This document shows positions 33,977 through 47,067 of a stretch of DNA of 64,000 nt, piece after piece. The number at the start of each line of letters is the position of its first letter. The stretch's first letter is position 1. The position numbers and the translations under genes were made by a program. Below the pieces are notes generated by a model. That model was not told the DNA's origin, ran no database searches, and worked only from the letters and a program-made list of their open reading frames with translations. The stretch is from Cerrena zonata (Eukaryota > Basidiomycota > Agaricomycetes > Polyporales > Cerrenaceae): NCBI GenBank assembly GCA_038087015.1, contig JASBNA010000111.1:1-64000 (forward strand), written 5' to 3'.

Positions 33977-36254
33977 ATGACACGGCCACGTAAATCAAGC
34001 ACAGTGCAACAGCAAACATACCTGGATCGCCTGAGATCAGGCAGCGCCAGTGGATCTCGCAGCTTAAAGAACCAGACAGCACAAGTTGCTACAGCAGAAG
34101 ACACTGAGGTTCAAGCTGGTGAGTACAACAAACAATACAGCATCAAGTTCTATGCTTACCATTGATATTCCATTGACATCTCAGAGACGACAAGTGGAAA
34201 TAAAACTCGCAAATCAGCTCGTGTCGCGGCAAAGACAGCTGTATCAGCAACTGGTATGAGATTTCGTTTAGACTGCATTGTCTTATTTCTTCTTTCCTTG
34301 GGTGTAGTTGAACCGAAACCTACCTCCAACACTGGGAGACGTAAGCGTGGTAATTCAAACATGAGTGCGACACAAGAGACTGCAGGCAAGCGTCATCATC
34401 AAGGTCCAGGTATATGAGCAGTGGTTTTTCTCTATCTTGTTTATTTACATTGTGCTTTAGACGTAGCGCGAGATGTACCTGCTTCTCAGCCAGAACCTAC
34501 TAGTACTTCAACCGCTGCCAAGCCGAAGCGAGGACAAGGGAGGAAACCACAGAAGAAGAGTGAGTTCATTATACCATGGTAGACATATTGAACTTACATT
34601 ACATGACCCAGCACATCAACCGCCTTCAATTGTCAGGAGCGATGAGGAAGACGATGCAGTCTTAGATGCCATCCGCCAGCGTGAGTGTACAAACGTCTCG
34701 AACTTGATGATCTGGCGCTAATTCCAAATATGGCAGGTGAGAAGGATAAGAAGAAACATGCCAGCAATGTCGATGAGGAGCTTCAAACATCAGGATCAGA
34801 GAAATCCATGTCTGGTGATATTGAAAGTGATTTTTTCGAGAGTGACGGAGAGTTAAGAATGGAGTTATCTACTGAACCTAAGGGGAAGATGGCAAAACGA
34901 CTCACATCAGAGGTATGTCTCATTGTAACTTCCATATAACACAACCATAACCTGACCATACTCTGACATCGGTGAAACTAGCGAGCAAAGGTTCTTAGCA
35001 ATTCAGGAGATGAGGCTGAGAAACACCCACAAGTTCAACATTCTCGAGATGTCGACACGATGTCACAAAGCCATGGTACACGTCACACATCAGGCGCTAA
35101 GCAAAGTGATGGTAGCAAGACGAGTAGCTTGAGGCACTTACCAGACTCTCATTTCAAAGCACCGAAGCAAGGTACGTACAGTTTGTTTATACCTCCGAGT
35201 CAACCAGTGTGTAATTGAAGATCTCTCCTCAGCTCCGATCATATTAAGCAGTTCAGATGATGAGCTTACCCCTCAAGATTCCCGCTTTTCGTTTCCGAAC
35301 ACCAAACGTGAACATTCAGACCCACCAATTACGGTTAAGACAGAGCTTCCAGCAAAATGGCCGCAATGGACTGAGTTTATAGCTCCCGCTCCGGGTGGAA
35401 AGCTTGCCAAGAAACTCCAGCCACCTCAGATCAACAATGTTCTTGATACCGCTATTGAGCTAGCTCATCTCACCGTCATTTTCAAACATCCTTTCTCACC
35501 TATTCATCTGAAAGATCAAGATCTCCTTCAGTGCCTCATCGATGCTGCTAAACAGCATAAATACACCGAGATCGAGGATCGTTTGAAGGTCGACAAGCCA
35601 TATGCTCGTTCGCTTGCACGAGTGGTATGTCAACCCATTATTTCTTTTGTTTTATATCCTAACAGCTAGCCCGGCAGCCTGACAACCGCTTCGGTAGTCT
35701 TCGAGGAAAATTCAAAACCACAGCTGCTACAGTGGTATCTAGCATGTACCAGCTCAACACCGGTAATCGAGAAGAATGCAAGGCACGCGTAAGGCTTTTA
35801 TGTCAACGGTCTCCTCAATATCCACTTATTTGTCCGCCTATCTCGTCTACGGTGCGTTATATATATATATATTACCATTCTTTGCTAACATTGGAAACAA
35901 TCTCAGAATTTGAATGCTGATCTCAATAGGCCTTTCCTCCACCCCATTATCATCCACATTCTCCGTAATACACCTACCCTCAGTGCAGGTGATAAATCTA
36001 TTGTGAAACGGATGCCACACATCTTCAAGGAGGAAGATGGTGTATATCGTGTCCCTCCAAATCTGGTCGCTCTTGCGGCAACCGCCGCATGTGCTGTGCT
36101 TCTAGAATGGTCCGATGGTATACACAAGGCAACTGAATTCAACTCGGCATACAGCAAAATATTCGATGAGCAGATCGAAACTCTTGACGATCTCCGAGAA
36201 GAACACGCCGCTTTATTCCCTAATCTCATGGAATTTATCTGGAAGGAGGCTTAG
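33977..36254 (+). CDS. DUF6532 protein, second gene of the Plavaka element
   Basis: A multi-exon gene from the ATG at 33977 (MTRPRKSSTVQQQTYLDRLR) to the stop at 36254, with about ten short introns. The N-terminal half is disordered: Lys/Arg/Ser-rich with acidic patches, reminiscent of a chromatin or DNA-binding tail. The C-terminal half holds the DUF6532-type domain: ELAHLTVIFKHPFSP...LLQCLIDAAK, FGSLRGKFKTTAATVVSSMY, FLHPIIIHILRNTP, and VPPNLVALAATAACAVLLEW...NSAYSKIFDEQIETL. DUF6532 proteins are very numerous in agaricomycetes, often beside Plavaka transposases. Their function is unknown; a role in transposition is inference. No disruption seen. Confidence 0.8.
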
Positions 36255-36730
36255 TAGGTGTTCTTTAAGCATTTCGAAACATTGTAGGTTGACATTGGAG
36301 TTTTTTCAGTGGTGATATGACAGAGACAGGTGGTAACCGGGAGTGCCGTAAGGCAACTGTGAGGATCGTGCTGCCGTAGGGAGAGCCTATATGTGGCTAA
36401 CGTGTTAGACAGAGTATATCATTTGTGATCGAGCATCGATTGAATACAATGTTTTGCATGTTCTATCTTGATGTGATCTAAGTCGCCTATGCCTACCAAA
36501 TTGACACACATTATCAGCCATTGGCTTCGAAACTAACAAATCCAATTTGTGATATTCTGCGTCAATTGGCAACAATTGACACTAATAATATATAGAAATT
36601 GGCTCCAACTGACGACTAGATGCTTAGAAATATCTAGGGACTCTCCCAATTTTCGTCAATTGGCAAATCATCTATTTAGCGTCCATTACTGCGAATTAGG
36701 GCTAATATGCGCTGATTGGGGACTTGGCGA

Positions 36731-36740
36731 TTTCCTGATG
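36731..36740 (-). repeat. Candidate right terminal inverted repeat of Plavaka element
   Basis: TTTCCTGATG, the exact inverse of 24297-24306, lying about 490 bp beyond the DUF6532 stop. Confidence 0.5.
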
Positions 36741-38310
36741 AGAGCATTGATATCTAGCCAAGTGACGAACGTGGCGACGAGGCTGGTAAGACTGATCGCA
36801 GACATTTCAAGCGAAGCAATCAAGGGCAGAGGATCCGAGGGGCGGAAAGTGCAGGGCTCTGGAGGTTGTTGATAATGACGACAACCTTTCATCGAGAGAG
36901 TGGCAAGTAGAGATAACAAGGAATGCATTGTCATACGGATACATCCAACAGGCTCGATGACACCCTCCGAGTCGATGCATAGAATATCGGATAATGCCCA
37001 CAATGATGTTCAATGGGGTCAGGGAGCAGTAACCCTCAATAAAACTACCGAGATCAAGGCGAGTCGTCGAAATAGCAATTGAGAACGTGCCTGTGCGACG
37101 CTAGACTCTGGCTGACGATGGCAAAGAAAGATACATGGTTACCTACCTGGATCATTGACTCTACGGACATGCTGCATAAAGGTCCTCGTCATTGTCTATG
37201 GCTCAGATACCAATCTAACAGTTTCAACGACACAATAAACGATCTCTACTCACAGACATGACCAAAATTTCTCCTCCCTACGGCGTCGCAGCTTCTGCTA
37301 CCCAGTACTCAGCTCCAACCAATAGGACGTTCGAGCCCAGAGACGAGGGGATCGCGGTTCACTCTTGTATGGCTCGAAGCCGTAGTTGTCAATTGATAAT
37401 GCTCATCGACAATCAAACATAGGTACTTACCTGTATCTACAGAATGCATGTCACCTTTCCATATCGTTATTCCAAGTAAGTGGACTGGAAAACATTCGAA
37501 TGGAAAAATCCAACAGCAGAAAGCGGACAGGATAGCAATAAAGATGAGTCAGATGTACAGAACTGTCAGAGCAGCTGAGCGTCCGAGGGGAGATTTTTCG
37601 TGCCCCGTAGCAGGTACATGCAACGTAGAGATGACACCAGCAAGAATAGATACACAGAAGCGACGAGAATGTCAGCATTTGATATGGATGGTATCGCAGT
37701 GACGGCTGGAAAGAGAAATGAATACACGCGCTAGAGTCGAAACAGGCATCCCAAAATGTTCAGCAGTCGGGCACCATCAAGCGTGTGGCAATTTAGAGTG
37801 GGTGGATTGTCTCGACAGATGGAGGTGAGAGGATCGAGACCATCTGTTGAGTTGGTGGAGATGCCTAATGTGTCGTCCGCGCGACAGTAGAACACTTCAG
37901 AAGGCTTGTAGCCGTCTAGACTCGGGAAAGTTGGTCAACGATGGATGCGACAATAATCAATAGTCAACTGACTACATCATTTTTCCATCGTCCTATAGTT
38001 CAAGCTTGTGCTCTTTCGAGCATGATCATAGTCGGATGAACATATACATTTCCGAAAAACGCATCTACATCAGAGTATTGGTCACTGATCGTTGTGGTCA
38101 GGGACTCAGATATGACTGGACAGTAAAAGACGTAGTGAATGGAGAAGCAAGAGATAAAAGATGCGAAATGGATGAGATGAGAAGAGTGTGGAATACATGC
38201 ATCGTTGTTTTGAGTTGTAGGACATACAGACTATGGTTGTAACGAGGTTGAGGTAGCCGCTGCGAAGCACACAAGAAAAAACGCGGAGGGGGATAAGAGG
38301 GCGAGCTGAC
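36741..38310 (-). pseudogene. Degenerate membrane-protein-like remnant
   Basis: Minus-strand frames give coherent but interrupted stretches: YKPSEVFYCRADDTLGIST...CRDNPPTLNC near 37,800-37,900; a hydrophobic DILVASVYLFLLVSSLRCMYLL near 37,650; and LIFIAILSAFCCWIFPF near 37,540, preceded by an in-frame TGA. They lead to a GTAAGT donor at about 37,435. Downstream segments are broken by several stops. The pattern suggests a decayed multi-exon protein with an extracellular Cys-containing region and transmembrane helices. I cannot name the family, and the borders are approximate. Confidence 0.3.
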
Positions 38311-39350
38311 AAAGAGTCGAGAATTGTCTCTCGACTTTTATTTGTAATCTATGACTCTAATTAGGTGTGGCGAGGGGAGTGATTAACAGTTGACTAGATG
38401 AACCACATCCTCGACTTTGACCTACCGGAAGTAGTACAGCCAGGATACTTGATAGTAGGAGGCGGGATATGTGAGGATTTCGTCATATGATGGAATGCGA
38501 TGTCCGTAGGCTAATGGATGTGATGAAGGATGAGGGAGTCTGAGAGTAATAGTTTGCATAATGGGCATTTGAAAACAAGAAAGGGACTGCATCATGTAGT
38601 CCAATGCACGAGGGCAGTTGTCGTGTTATGTCATGTTGTGTCGTGTCGTGTACGGGCTGTAGGGCAGCTGACATGTCATACTTCAGGAATGAAAATGACA
38701 AATAAAATAGCGACCGAAACTTATCTTAGACTGGACTACTCTACCCACCTACTATGTTCTGTGAAACATTCACCAAGGGGGAGAGTGGTCGAGCGATCAT
38801 CTTCTTGGCTCACAGTCATGCATATGTCGTGGGCGAAGGAGGGTTAGCACAAACCACCAGGGACGTGTGCGAGTGGGCGAGAAGAGATGTGATCGGTCAA
38901 GGGATGATCGACGATCGAGCACACTGAGCTGAGCCAAGCGACAAGCTTTCATGTGCTTCACCGTGACGCCGCTCCATCTTTCATCTTCAAACTCGACTTC
39001 TTTACTGCCTAAGCCTTGTCTCTTAACCTCTAACTACTATCTTGCCTTTCTTCCCTACTGCCATTACCGACACTATACCCGAAGTATACTTATTGATTGT
39101 GGGTAATAACATCTGTCTCAACCTCTAACATAATAGCCCTGGTACCACCCAACGGCTGTACCATTCCCTATCGATACATGCTGTGCATTCTCAAGTCAGA
39201 TCCACCTAATGTTTTAGCTCTATCTCTCTATATGCCACATACCCTTCAACAAGGTACTTAATACAACCTCCTGACCTGAGAGTCTCCTAGGCTCACTTGC
39301 TGACAGATCTTCAAAGGTCGGAACACCATAGAGATGGAGAGATATGTTAA
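38311..39350. other. Non-coding region
   Basis: No supported gene. It includes short simple stretches such as 'tgttatgtcatgttgtgtcgtgtcgtg' near 38,625-38,650. GC content falls towards 39,350, where an AT-rich island begins. Confidence 0.4.
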
Positions 39351-39775
39351 AGAGTTATCAGTTGCTGGGTCAGTGTGGATATCTCACCTTATAATTTCAT
39401 AATGCTGACAAAATGCTTAGTCTCTCTGGTACAGCTTGTAGTGGAGATAACTAACTATTTATTGACTTTAGGTACATTAAGTTTGATATGTCAGGTTTCT
39501 GTACTACCCTTATATATTCTCACTCTGTACTTTATATTTAGTTCTAATAGAATATTTAAAGAACCTATCAAGATGTCTTATTACATTATCATTTGTTCAG
39601 CACACTACTTTCTAGTAGTCATGTTTTGAGATTTAACTGAGGAGAAAATAATCATACAATTGTGAGATCCCAAAATTGATAGTACTGTTATAAGACCTCT
39701 TGGAGTTCAATAACATCATGAGAACTATGGTATATATCAGTAAATAATAACAGCTAATGATCAAAGGGTTTATGC

Positions 39776-41401
39776 TTACCTAGGAGCTGGGATTTCTTGA
39801 ATGTTTGAGTAATGAGTCACTTGATTTTCTTCACTAGCTATCCCATCATCAGTGGTCCTAGATAAATCAAGACTTGGAACATAGGCTATAAATTGTAATG
39901 ATGTAATGCCATAACTAGCTTGAGTCATGTTTTCCTCAATGAGATAGATAGATCTAAGATCCATAATAAAGTGAGAGAGTAAAACAGAGGTAAAGCTAGA
40001 TAATTTAGTATTTTTATTTACATTTAAAATTACTCATTTTACTTATCATTTTTCAACATAGGTAAAGCTTGATGAATGTGGACTATTGCCCTAATAACTA
40101 AGTGTTAGTATATTCAATAATGAGAATAAGTTTTAAATATATATTTACCCCAGTAAGAGGAGCAATAGAGAAAACATCCAGAATAATAGCTATGATATTG
40201 AGCAATAAGAGAGTCCTAAGAGATTTTAGCAACAAAAGAGTAATATAGTACACTTCAAACCAACCCAAATTGAATGGAACCTATTGAAGGCATTATTTAT
40301 TGAGTTCACTGAAACTGCATATAAAATTACCATTATAGAGAAGCAAAGATGTTAATGTTGTTTGGGTTTTTAGTTCCAAGTTTACTCTGAGTACACTCCA
40401 TATTGCAGAGATAGTAAAAATGAGAACTGCAGCATATGCAGCTACTGAGATTGTTCTGGTGATGATTCCCACTAACAAAAATAGCATCAGTAAAAACTAC
40501 TAGAGATAGATATAAGACTAAAACAAACAACTGAAACTCCTTAGCATATGCTTATAACTAATGGCAAATTTATACATACAATGGGTATTGTTGAAAATTA
40601 GATGAAGTTAAACATCCAGTGAATGAACCTGAGGATACAATAGTGTATTCAGGACTATTGGAATAGGTGTACTATTGAAAAATATAATAAGTATTCTTGG
40701 TCAGATAAATATAAACTCACAATGTTAGCAGCAGAATCAAATATACTGAGAGTGAAAACAATTAAGGTAGGTAGCCATTGATGTTGGGTGATTCCCCAGA
40801 TACGCAAACAGTCAAATGCTACAAATTATACTCTATGATTTGAGCAGACTTTGTATATTTACTATTAATACTCACTTGCATATACCATCCTACAGAAAAC
40901 ATCTGTAACATAGCTAGTAATAACCATTCCTTTACAGCTAATAGAGAACATTAGTTGAGAAGACCACAATATTCTCCTGTGATATTACCTCTAAGATTTA
41001 TTTAGAGAGAGATATTGAGATAAATAATATATTTACTTACAGCAATAGTTATGTGCATGTTAGATAGATGAAACACCCTTATGAACATATTGAAAATAAT
41101 GCTGTATCTGATAAACAGATATAGAATAGTAATCATGCTCTTTTTTCTTTTCCAGATATATGTGATCTCTTGAGAGAAGGACAAGAGAGTATCATATGCT
41201 ACTAGAGCTAGAGGTGACTGCATTAGCAATATTAAGTGATAAATCTGTCAGATACTAACCCAAGCCAGCAACATAGATATAGCCTGTTGTCTGATGCTGT
41301 GAGCTGAGTATATACTATTTAATAAATGGATATTATTGATAAATTGAGCAGCATACATTGCATTGATAATTTCTTCTGATATTAGATCAAGCTCAGACAT
41401 G
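39776..41401 (-). CDS. DUF6533 membrane protein, copy 1
   Basis: Start at 41401 (MSELDLISEEIINAMYAAQF). An intron near 41,213-41,255 leads to SPLALVAYDTLLSFSQEITYIWKRKKSMITILYLFIRYS, the diagnostic N-terminal DUF6533 segment (AYD.LL.F..E...IW..K.S...LYLF.RY). Further exons encode hydrophobic helices in AT-rich sequence. The last exon carries SHFIMDLRSIYL, matching SHFILDLR of the copy at 50003. Expected product: a multi-pass membrane protein (commonly six or seven helices), function unknown, widespread in basidiomycetes. The gene lies in an AT-rich island (about 39.35-41.44 kb) unlike its surroundings. Middle exon borders are not fully resolved. Confidence 0.65.
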
Positions 41402-43869
41402 TTACTTGGAGTTCTGTGACTAGTTTCAAGGTGAGTGTCAGAAGAAAGGGGCAGCCGACTAAGACATTGTCTATATAGCTACATTGGCTACGTGCATGAA
41501 ACCGATATAATGGAAGCTTCATGACAGGATTGACAGCAACGTGCGAGTAAACCCCATATGGTTACCGGTGAACTATATCATGCACACTGAATGTAGGGAA
41601 GATTAGAAGCTCATTCTGTACTAGGATACCAGAGCCAGCTGACAGAGATGAGATGAGTGGCGTTGATTTAAAAACGATACACCGCAAGCCTTGTGGTTCA
41701 ATGTGGTGAGAAAGGTGATCATGGGCACATGCACATGAAACAGTCAACCTTCGCCTGCAAGCATGGAAGCTCTCCGAATAAAAAAAGCATACTAGAGATT
41801 GGGTTACTATATTTACTTCGTAGATTTGCGCGAGGAAAAAGAACGGCCATATCCGTGGAAGGGTGATATGGAACAATAGTCTTAATTATCGATCACCCCA
41901 GCATGTTCTACGGGGTCAAATTTACGTTTTGGAGCCCCGCAGACCACAGGGACAGGGAGTTCAGACACGAAAAGATATCAAAGTCTCGACGGTTGTAGTA
42001 CTGAAGTGTTCGTACGCCAATGAGACCGTGATTAAGTGCGCATATAGTGGAACGCAGTCATTCTGCGACTACCCCGTACAGATAAGCCCGTAGTTTACAC
42101 ACCCATGTCACTGCCAATCCTAATAACCCGTCGATTCATTGCCAATGAAACATAGTTGAATCCATTGGACCATGGTTACTCACAGACATGAGCAATTAAC
42201 ATCCACGTTATCCGTTAGTGTTGCCTCGTATCGTACTCTAGCGACCTAGAACCACAGGCAGAGGATGACATAGTATCTACTGGAAGGTAAACCGACCAGG
42301 AGCCGAGAGGTTCTATTACAACGATGGGGTCTTGCGGCTAGATAGGAAGTAGATACCCTTACGGAGTTGGGAGACATTGAAAATGACATATACAAATGCC
42401 TTGGGTGCATTCGACAAGCCACCTAGCAGACGTAATCCTCTATATTGCCACATGATTGACAGATGTAGAGTGACAGCGGATAGTATATGTCAATGATGGT
42501 GAGCTGTCGAGCCGATGAGCAACGACCAGCAGATCCACATTCCTACTATCTTGTCCGCGATCACCGTTTCCACGTCAGAGATCAGATAATGCAGGACCTG
42601 ACTGTTGAGCGTCGAGCAGTCGATGGATCTTTCATCCATTGTTTTCATGCTTGGAATTACATCCAACAAATTTGGAGATCTCTGTTTTGTTGCGTATCAG
42701 TGGCCCATCACAGATCGCAATAATGAAATGCGTACCGTTCAAGGCATGTGGAACCCTCGCACAAGTCCAACTGCCTTGCGTTGTCGTGATATTGTAGTAG
42801 AGAAGAGGGATATGCGGTTTCGGTTTTCATAGCGTTTATGTCTATTACGCCTATCACAAATGCTTCGAATTATCCTCTCCTAATAATCATTGCAATGCGT
42901 TGGATAGGGTTTTTTTTTATGCCTTCTTCGAGCTCTTCATCGCAGCGTACTCGACAGACTAGGAGTCCTCCCATTCAGCAAAGAATCGGTGTTCCACTCG
43001 TTTCTTGTCCCTGGGTACCACGATACGCCAAAAAAAACCAATATTCGATATGAGTGAAGGCCCCTGTCGGGAGCATCGTAATCTCTTGAGCGAAAGTAGT
43101 AAAGGTTTTAATAGAAGGAACTAGAGAGGATGGTTCAAGGAAGAGAGCGCTCGAATTTGTATTGTCCTGTCGAAATATGATTTAGGTTTGCAAAAGAGTG
43201 ACGGAGATGCACGAAATAAGTTACTACATATCTAGCTTTCACTTCCCTTGCCGCGCTGGCCCTGCGTATACGAGACCTACTTCGACAGAGCTTGAAGCGG
43301 AAGCAGCTTGAGGGAATACATGTGATATGTAGGGATGGAAGTGATACGAAGTCGTTGAGGAAATAACAACGCTAGAGAGGAGAGGAATCAGCTTGATAAC
43401 TAAAGCGAAAGAAATGATAGGAAGGGGATAGAGACCCAGTCGGATGAGGAGAGACGAAAAGTTGAGGTCGAAGGAAACCTGTAACGCAGTCCGCAACCAA
43501 TTGTCGATACCAAACGAGCTATGAGACTGGATACAAACAAACGATATGGAAGAGGAGAAATCAAGAGACGGAAAGCTGAGGTAGATGACGTCAGTGTTAC
43601 GTCTTGAATGAGTTATGTATATAGCCTCATTACCCGACTATACATGTATACTGCCCTATAAAACAAAACGGAAGACACTATTGTTTATATTCAACATTAT
43701 CGTACGTACCGTCGTAAGTCTCCTACATTCAGTAATGAATATCGATCGACTTGAATCCCATTTCATTTCATTGTGCAGAAAATGGGCATGTACAAGGGTT
43801 CTCGCCTACAGGTCATTACCGGATATCTGGCGATCGTAAAGGACAGTTCTCGCACAAACAATGTGGATT
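41402..43869. other. Gene-poor region
   Basis: GC content rises sharply at about 41,440. Short open frames occur on both strands, for example an aromatic-rich plus frame near 42,600-42,830 and a hydrophobic minus frame at 43,239-43,496, but I found no splice-consistent gene and no family match. Possibly remnants. Confidence 0.4.
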
Positions 43870-44490
43870 GAACCCAGTTTTCAGAGTCCAGGATGAACAC
43901 GTCGAGAGGACGCTAAGTTCCCCCCCCCCAAAAAAAAACCGGCAGAGATCGAAAAGGTGCTACAGCAATACCAGTTCCGCTTGCTATGGTGGCCAAGGGA
44001 GACAGATGTCGAGCTCCATAGCCAGGGGTTTGATATCATACAAAGGCGACGCGAGTATCGTGTCAAGACGTTCACAGAAAGGTTGATGATGGTTACAAGA
44101 ATAGACTTCGAGACGTACAACGGTACTCAAGCCCAGATGACAGCTAGGACGCCGGTCCCATCTGAGGAAGAGGAGACGATCGCCAAACCATTCTTCGTGT
44201 GCGATGTAGTCGGGGCAGATCCCGACTCATATCAGCTAGGATTTGTCACCATAATTGATCCCAATAAGGTGTTCGAAACGTTCATGACGAAGGAAGAGGA
44301 AATGATGCTGAGCGAGGAAGATGGTCAGGATGACGACCTTACTCCGGATCGTGTAATTGAGGCAGATATCGATATTGAGGCCCTTAGGAGGTTTCCAAAA
44401 GGGAGGGAATACATAATACTATGAGAAGAGACATCTGATTACGATGATTATGTTGATGAGGAGGAGGAGGAGTACTCCGAATAGGGCTTA
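43870..44490 (+). pseudogene. Truncated copy of TGY-family member A
   Basis: From about 43,880 this strand is closely similar to the gene at 22249-22926, in the opposite orientation. It repeats RLLWWPRETDVELH, the TARTPVPSEEEETIAKPF stretch and IIDPN with few changes, and the match runs past the stop codon into the 3' flank (TAGGGCTTA...GGTCTGTTCG). The N-terminal third is missing or scrambled around homopolymer runs of C and A at 43,920-43,938. A TGA at about 44,422 replaces a Leu codon near the C-terminal end of the conserved part. It is therefore a young, broken segmental duplicate. Confidence 0.85.
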
Positions 44491-44856
44491 GGCTTGACAG
44501 GATGTGGTCTGTTCGAAACCCCATACCTATGCCGGTAAGCACCCTCTAGTGGACAGGTCCCTTTGAACAGCATCGCCATGATCGCCAGATGCTGAGTGAC
44601 AACAAATAGTATAGTATCGCAGCGATGATAGGTTATCAAGACAGTTTTTGCGCCCCACTCTCTCTAACTTTCCCACGATCCCTTTTCTCCTCCCGTTCGC
44701 TGCAATGTATACTGACATCAGAAACTATATGGGTCACCCGTGCTTCAAGCATATTCAAGATCATTATGTATCACTCCCCGGGTGTGAAACACACAATCGT
44801 ACCATAGCACATTAAATACAACAAAAGATATCGATACACGTATTCGACTGGTGTGA
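44491..44856. other. Intergenic region
   Basis: No supported gene between the pseudogene and the end of the F-box gene. Confidence 0.4.
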
Positions 44857-47067
44857 TCAACTACGATTGGGAGACTTCCAGTCAATGAGCCACCCAGGAT
44901 GCACCACCCTTCCACCACGATCTGCCAATTCCCGCCACCGATTCCGACCCAACTGTTTGTTTTCCCAAGCCCACATCCTCGAGAGACCACAAATAAACAT
45001 GAACTCCGAGGCAACCAGTTTCGGATGAAGCGCAATAGCTTTATAGTACTCCTCTTTTTGCACCAGTTCAACGACCTCCGATACCGTCATAGTCGGATGA
45101 ACAAGATAAAACCCATCGTCCCAAGACTCCACGCGTTCCCACAGGAAGAGTAGACCTCCAATGTCTGCAATCACCGTGTCCTCGTCAGACGTCAGACAAC
45201 GAAGGAGAGGGACCGGACGGCCATAGAAGTGACCGCAGACTTCCGTTCGCCATGTATAACTTGGCATCTTTCGAGCATGGGCGGCGAAGAGTTCCCGCCA
45301 TTCATTGTCTTCGTCTTCAAAATCTGTTGACCAGCCTTGTGGGACGACAGGGTTTTGGTGCGATTTCCAGAAACTGAAGATTTCTTGATAGTATGCGGGA
45401 CTGTTGGTTTGATTGTATGGAAAGGGCGCAATTGATGTGGATACGATCGGTTCCTGTATAGAGTATTAGTGTAGGAATGGGGGGAGTTAGGCAAAACCCC
45501 ACCGTCGGTAGAATATCTTCGCCAGCATGAGGAGAAGCCCTTAGATCGTGCTCGTGACATCCAACAAAGTCTTCCGAAGAGTAACCACTAAAGTCATACA
45601 GAAATAGCTCTCCAAAGGCATTGCCAAAGACCATGATACCTCTCGCTTCATCAACATCGCGGACCCCGAACCCAGCCTGCACAGGCATGTCCATGTCGAA
45701 CCATTCAAATGTACGACAGTCCTCCGAAGTAATCCTCTTCATTGCGAATGTATACACATTATCTTCAGCGCGTCCGTCTCCCCAGAGCCAAGATACACAG
45801 TCACCAGTCACTCCCAGAGACGGGCTAAACGTCACTAAACGCTTTCCGCGAATAGGTCCATTGGGCTCAGGATTGTGGTGCCAGAGGGGTTCCAAGGATA
45901 GCAGAGACAGCTCGATGTCGCAGAATACTCGATAGACGTGGATCCCGTTGTCACAGTTGATACAGAGCCTCAAGGATGTCAAAGGTGGCGTGGATGTGTG
46001 ATCGAGATGTGTGGCAAAGACAGCCGCTCCGACAAGGTGAGCAAGTGGAAGACATCGCCAAAGGATTGGTTTGTCCGTCCCGCCATGAGATGGGGTAAGG
46101 TATATTTCAAGCACTTGTCTTCTGACCACAGCAATCCACTTGTCGGTCGGATGCATAGCTATAGCACCGCCCTAGAGGACATCAATATACAGTATAACAA
46201 GAAAGTATAGCGGAAACGGTTGAACGCACTTCAAAATCAGGTTTCTCCCGTAGTTTTTCGATACTTCCATCGGTCCAGTTCGCAATCGACGGGACGTTGA
46301 TATTGTCGACGACCGAAACACCAACAAAGGCACCACATATAAACCGTAGATGAGAAGTGTTATGTACAGTCCCTCGTCGGCAGAAACAAATAGTCCCATC
46401 AATATCCACGATACTTAATATCTCAATCAGCGGGGTTCTATACAGTAACGACTATCAGTACATGTCGAGTTCTAGATTCTAAATGAAAATTTACCTTGCG
46501 TGTAGTTCTAAAGCGAACGTTACAGAAGAACCCCTAACATCGACCGCACCATTAGTGACAGGGGCAGAGAGGAACGCCTCGGCAAGAGGAGAATCAGAAC
46601 CACCCGAAAGAAGAACTTGTGTCGACCAGAGGGCTATAGAGCTCGAGATGTCGTCGGAAGATGCAACCACGAGCCACTGGGACTGAATCAAACGAACCCA
46701 GGTAACGGACCTCGTTCGATGGAGTGGAACAGCAATAGACGGGGTCGTGTCCCCACTTTGAAGTTTTGAATCGAGTCTGAGTAGGTGCAGGATTAGTCTC
46801 TCTAGTTGAGAAGCGTCAAGTGTGGAGGGGCCTTTCCAGTAAGGAGCGAACGGCATGTTTCGAGATGTAATCTGACGGTAGAATTGTTGAGTCCAAACTT
46901 CTTTTGCACGACTGAGGTTGTGGATCCTTCGGCAGGTCTATTATATGCTCAGTGGCTAGAGCTGTAAGTGTGTAAGACTGATCACTTACCGATCGAAGTC
47001 TGAGTAAAGTAGGTATATCCACATTTTGTAGCAGCACGACAACTCCGTCGTTCAAAAGCGTGTCCAT
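44857..47067 (-). CDS. F-box protein (apparently intact family member)
   Basis: Start at 47067: MDTLLNDGVVVLLQNVDIPTL, then LLRLRS, splicing over a ~55-nt intron to TCRRIHNLSRAKEVWTQQFY. Together these form an F-box of the agaricomycete type, which docks a substrate adaptor on the SCF ubiquitin ligase. The remaining ~600 residues are beta-strand-like and propeller-like without clear WD repeats: WVRLIQSQWLVVASSDD, CRRGTVHNTSHLRFICGAFV, HPTDKWIAVVRRQVLEIY, RTFEWFDMDMPVQAGFGVRD, VVPQGWSTDFEDEDNEWREL, and the C-terminus WRELADRGGRVVHPGWLIDW. Introns are short and regular, and I saw no stop inside the exons. Three broken copies follow at 47840-49465, 51720-52296 and 55530-56115. Substrate unknown. 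Confidence 0.75.

Larger units (their letters stand above)
24297..36740. mobile_element. Plavaka-type DNA transposon carrying a nested palindromic element
   Basis: Contains a Plavaka-type transposase (minus, split) and a divergent DUF6532 gene (plus), the pair typical of Plavaka elements in Agaricomycetes. Candidate ends are a perfect 10-bp inverted repeat: CATCAGGAAA at 24297-24306 and TTTCCTGATG at 36731-36740. Dinucleotide AG lies just outside both ends. Subterminal CCAATTGACG/CGTCAATTGG motifs occur near both ends (about 24415, 36557, 36650). Total 12,444 bp, or about 6.4 kb without the nested 6,078-bp palindrome. The transposase identity is strong; the exact ends are a proposal, since a 10-bp match could arise by chance. 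Confidence 0.75.

Noticed and set aside
24297..36740. Centromere or rDNA interpretation of the repeat-rich region
   Set aside because: Transposase and DUF6532 genes with candidate element ends explain it; no rRNA sequence is present.
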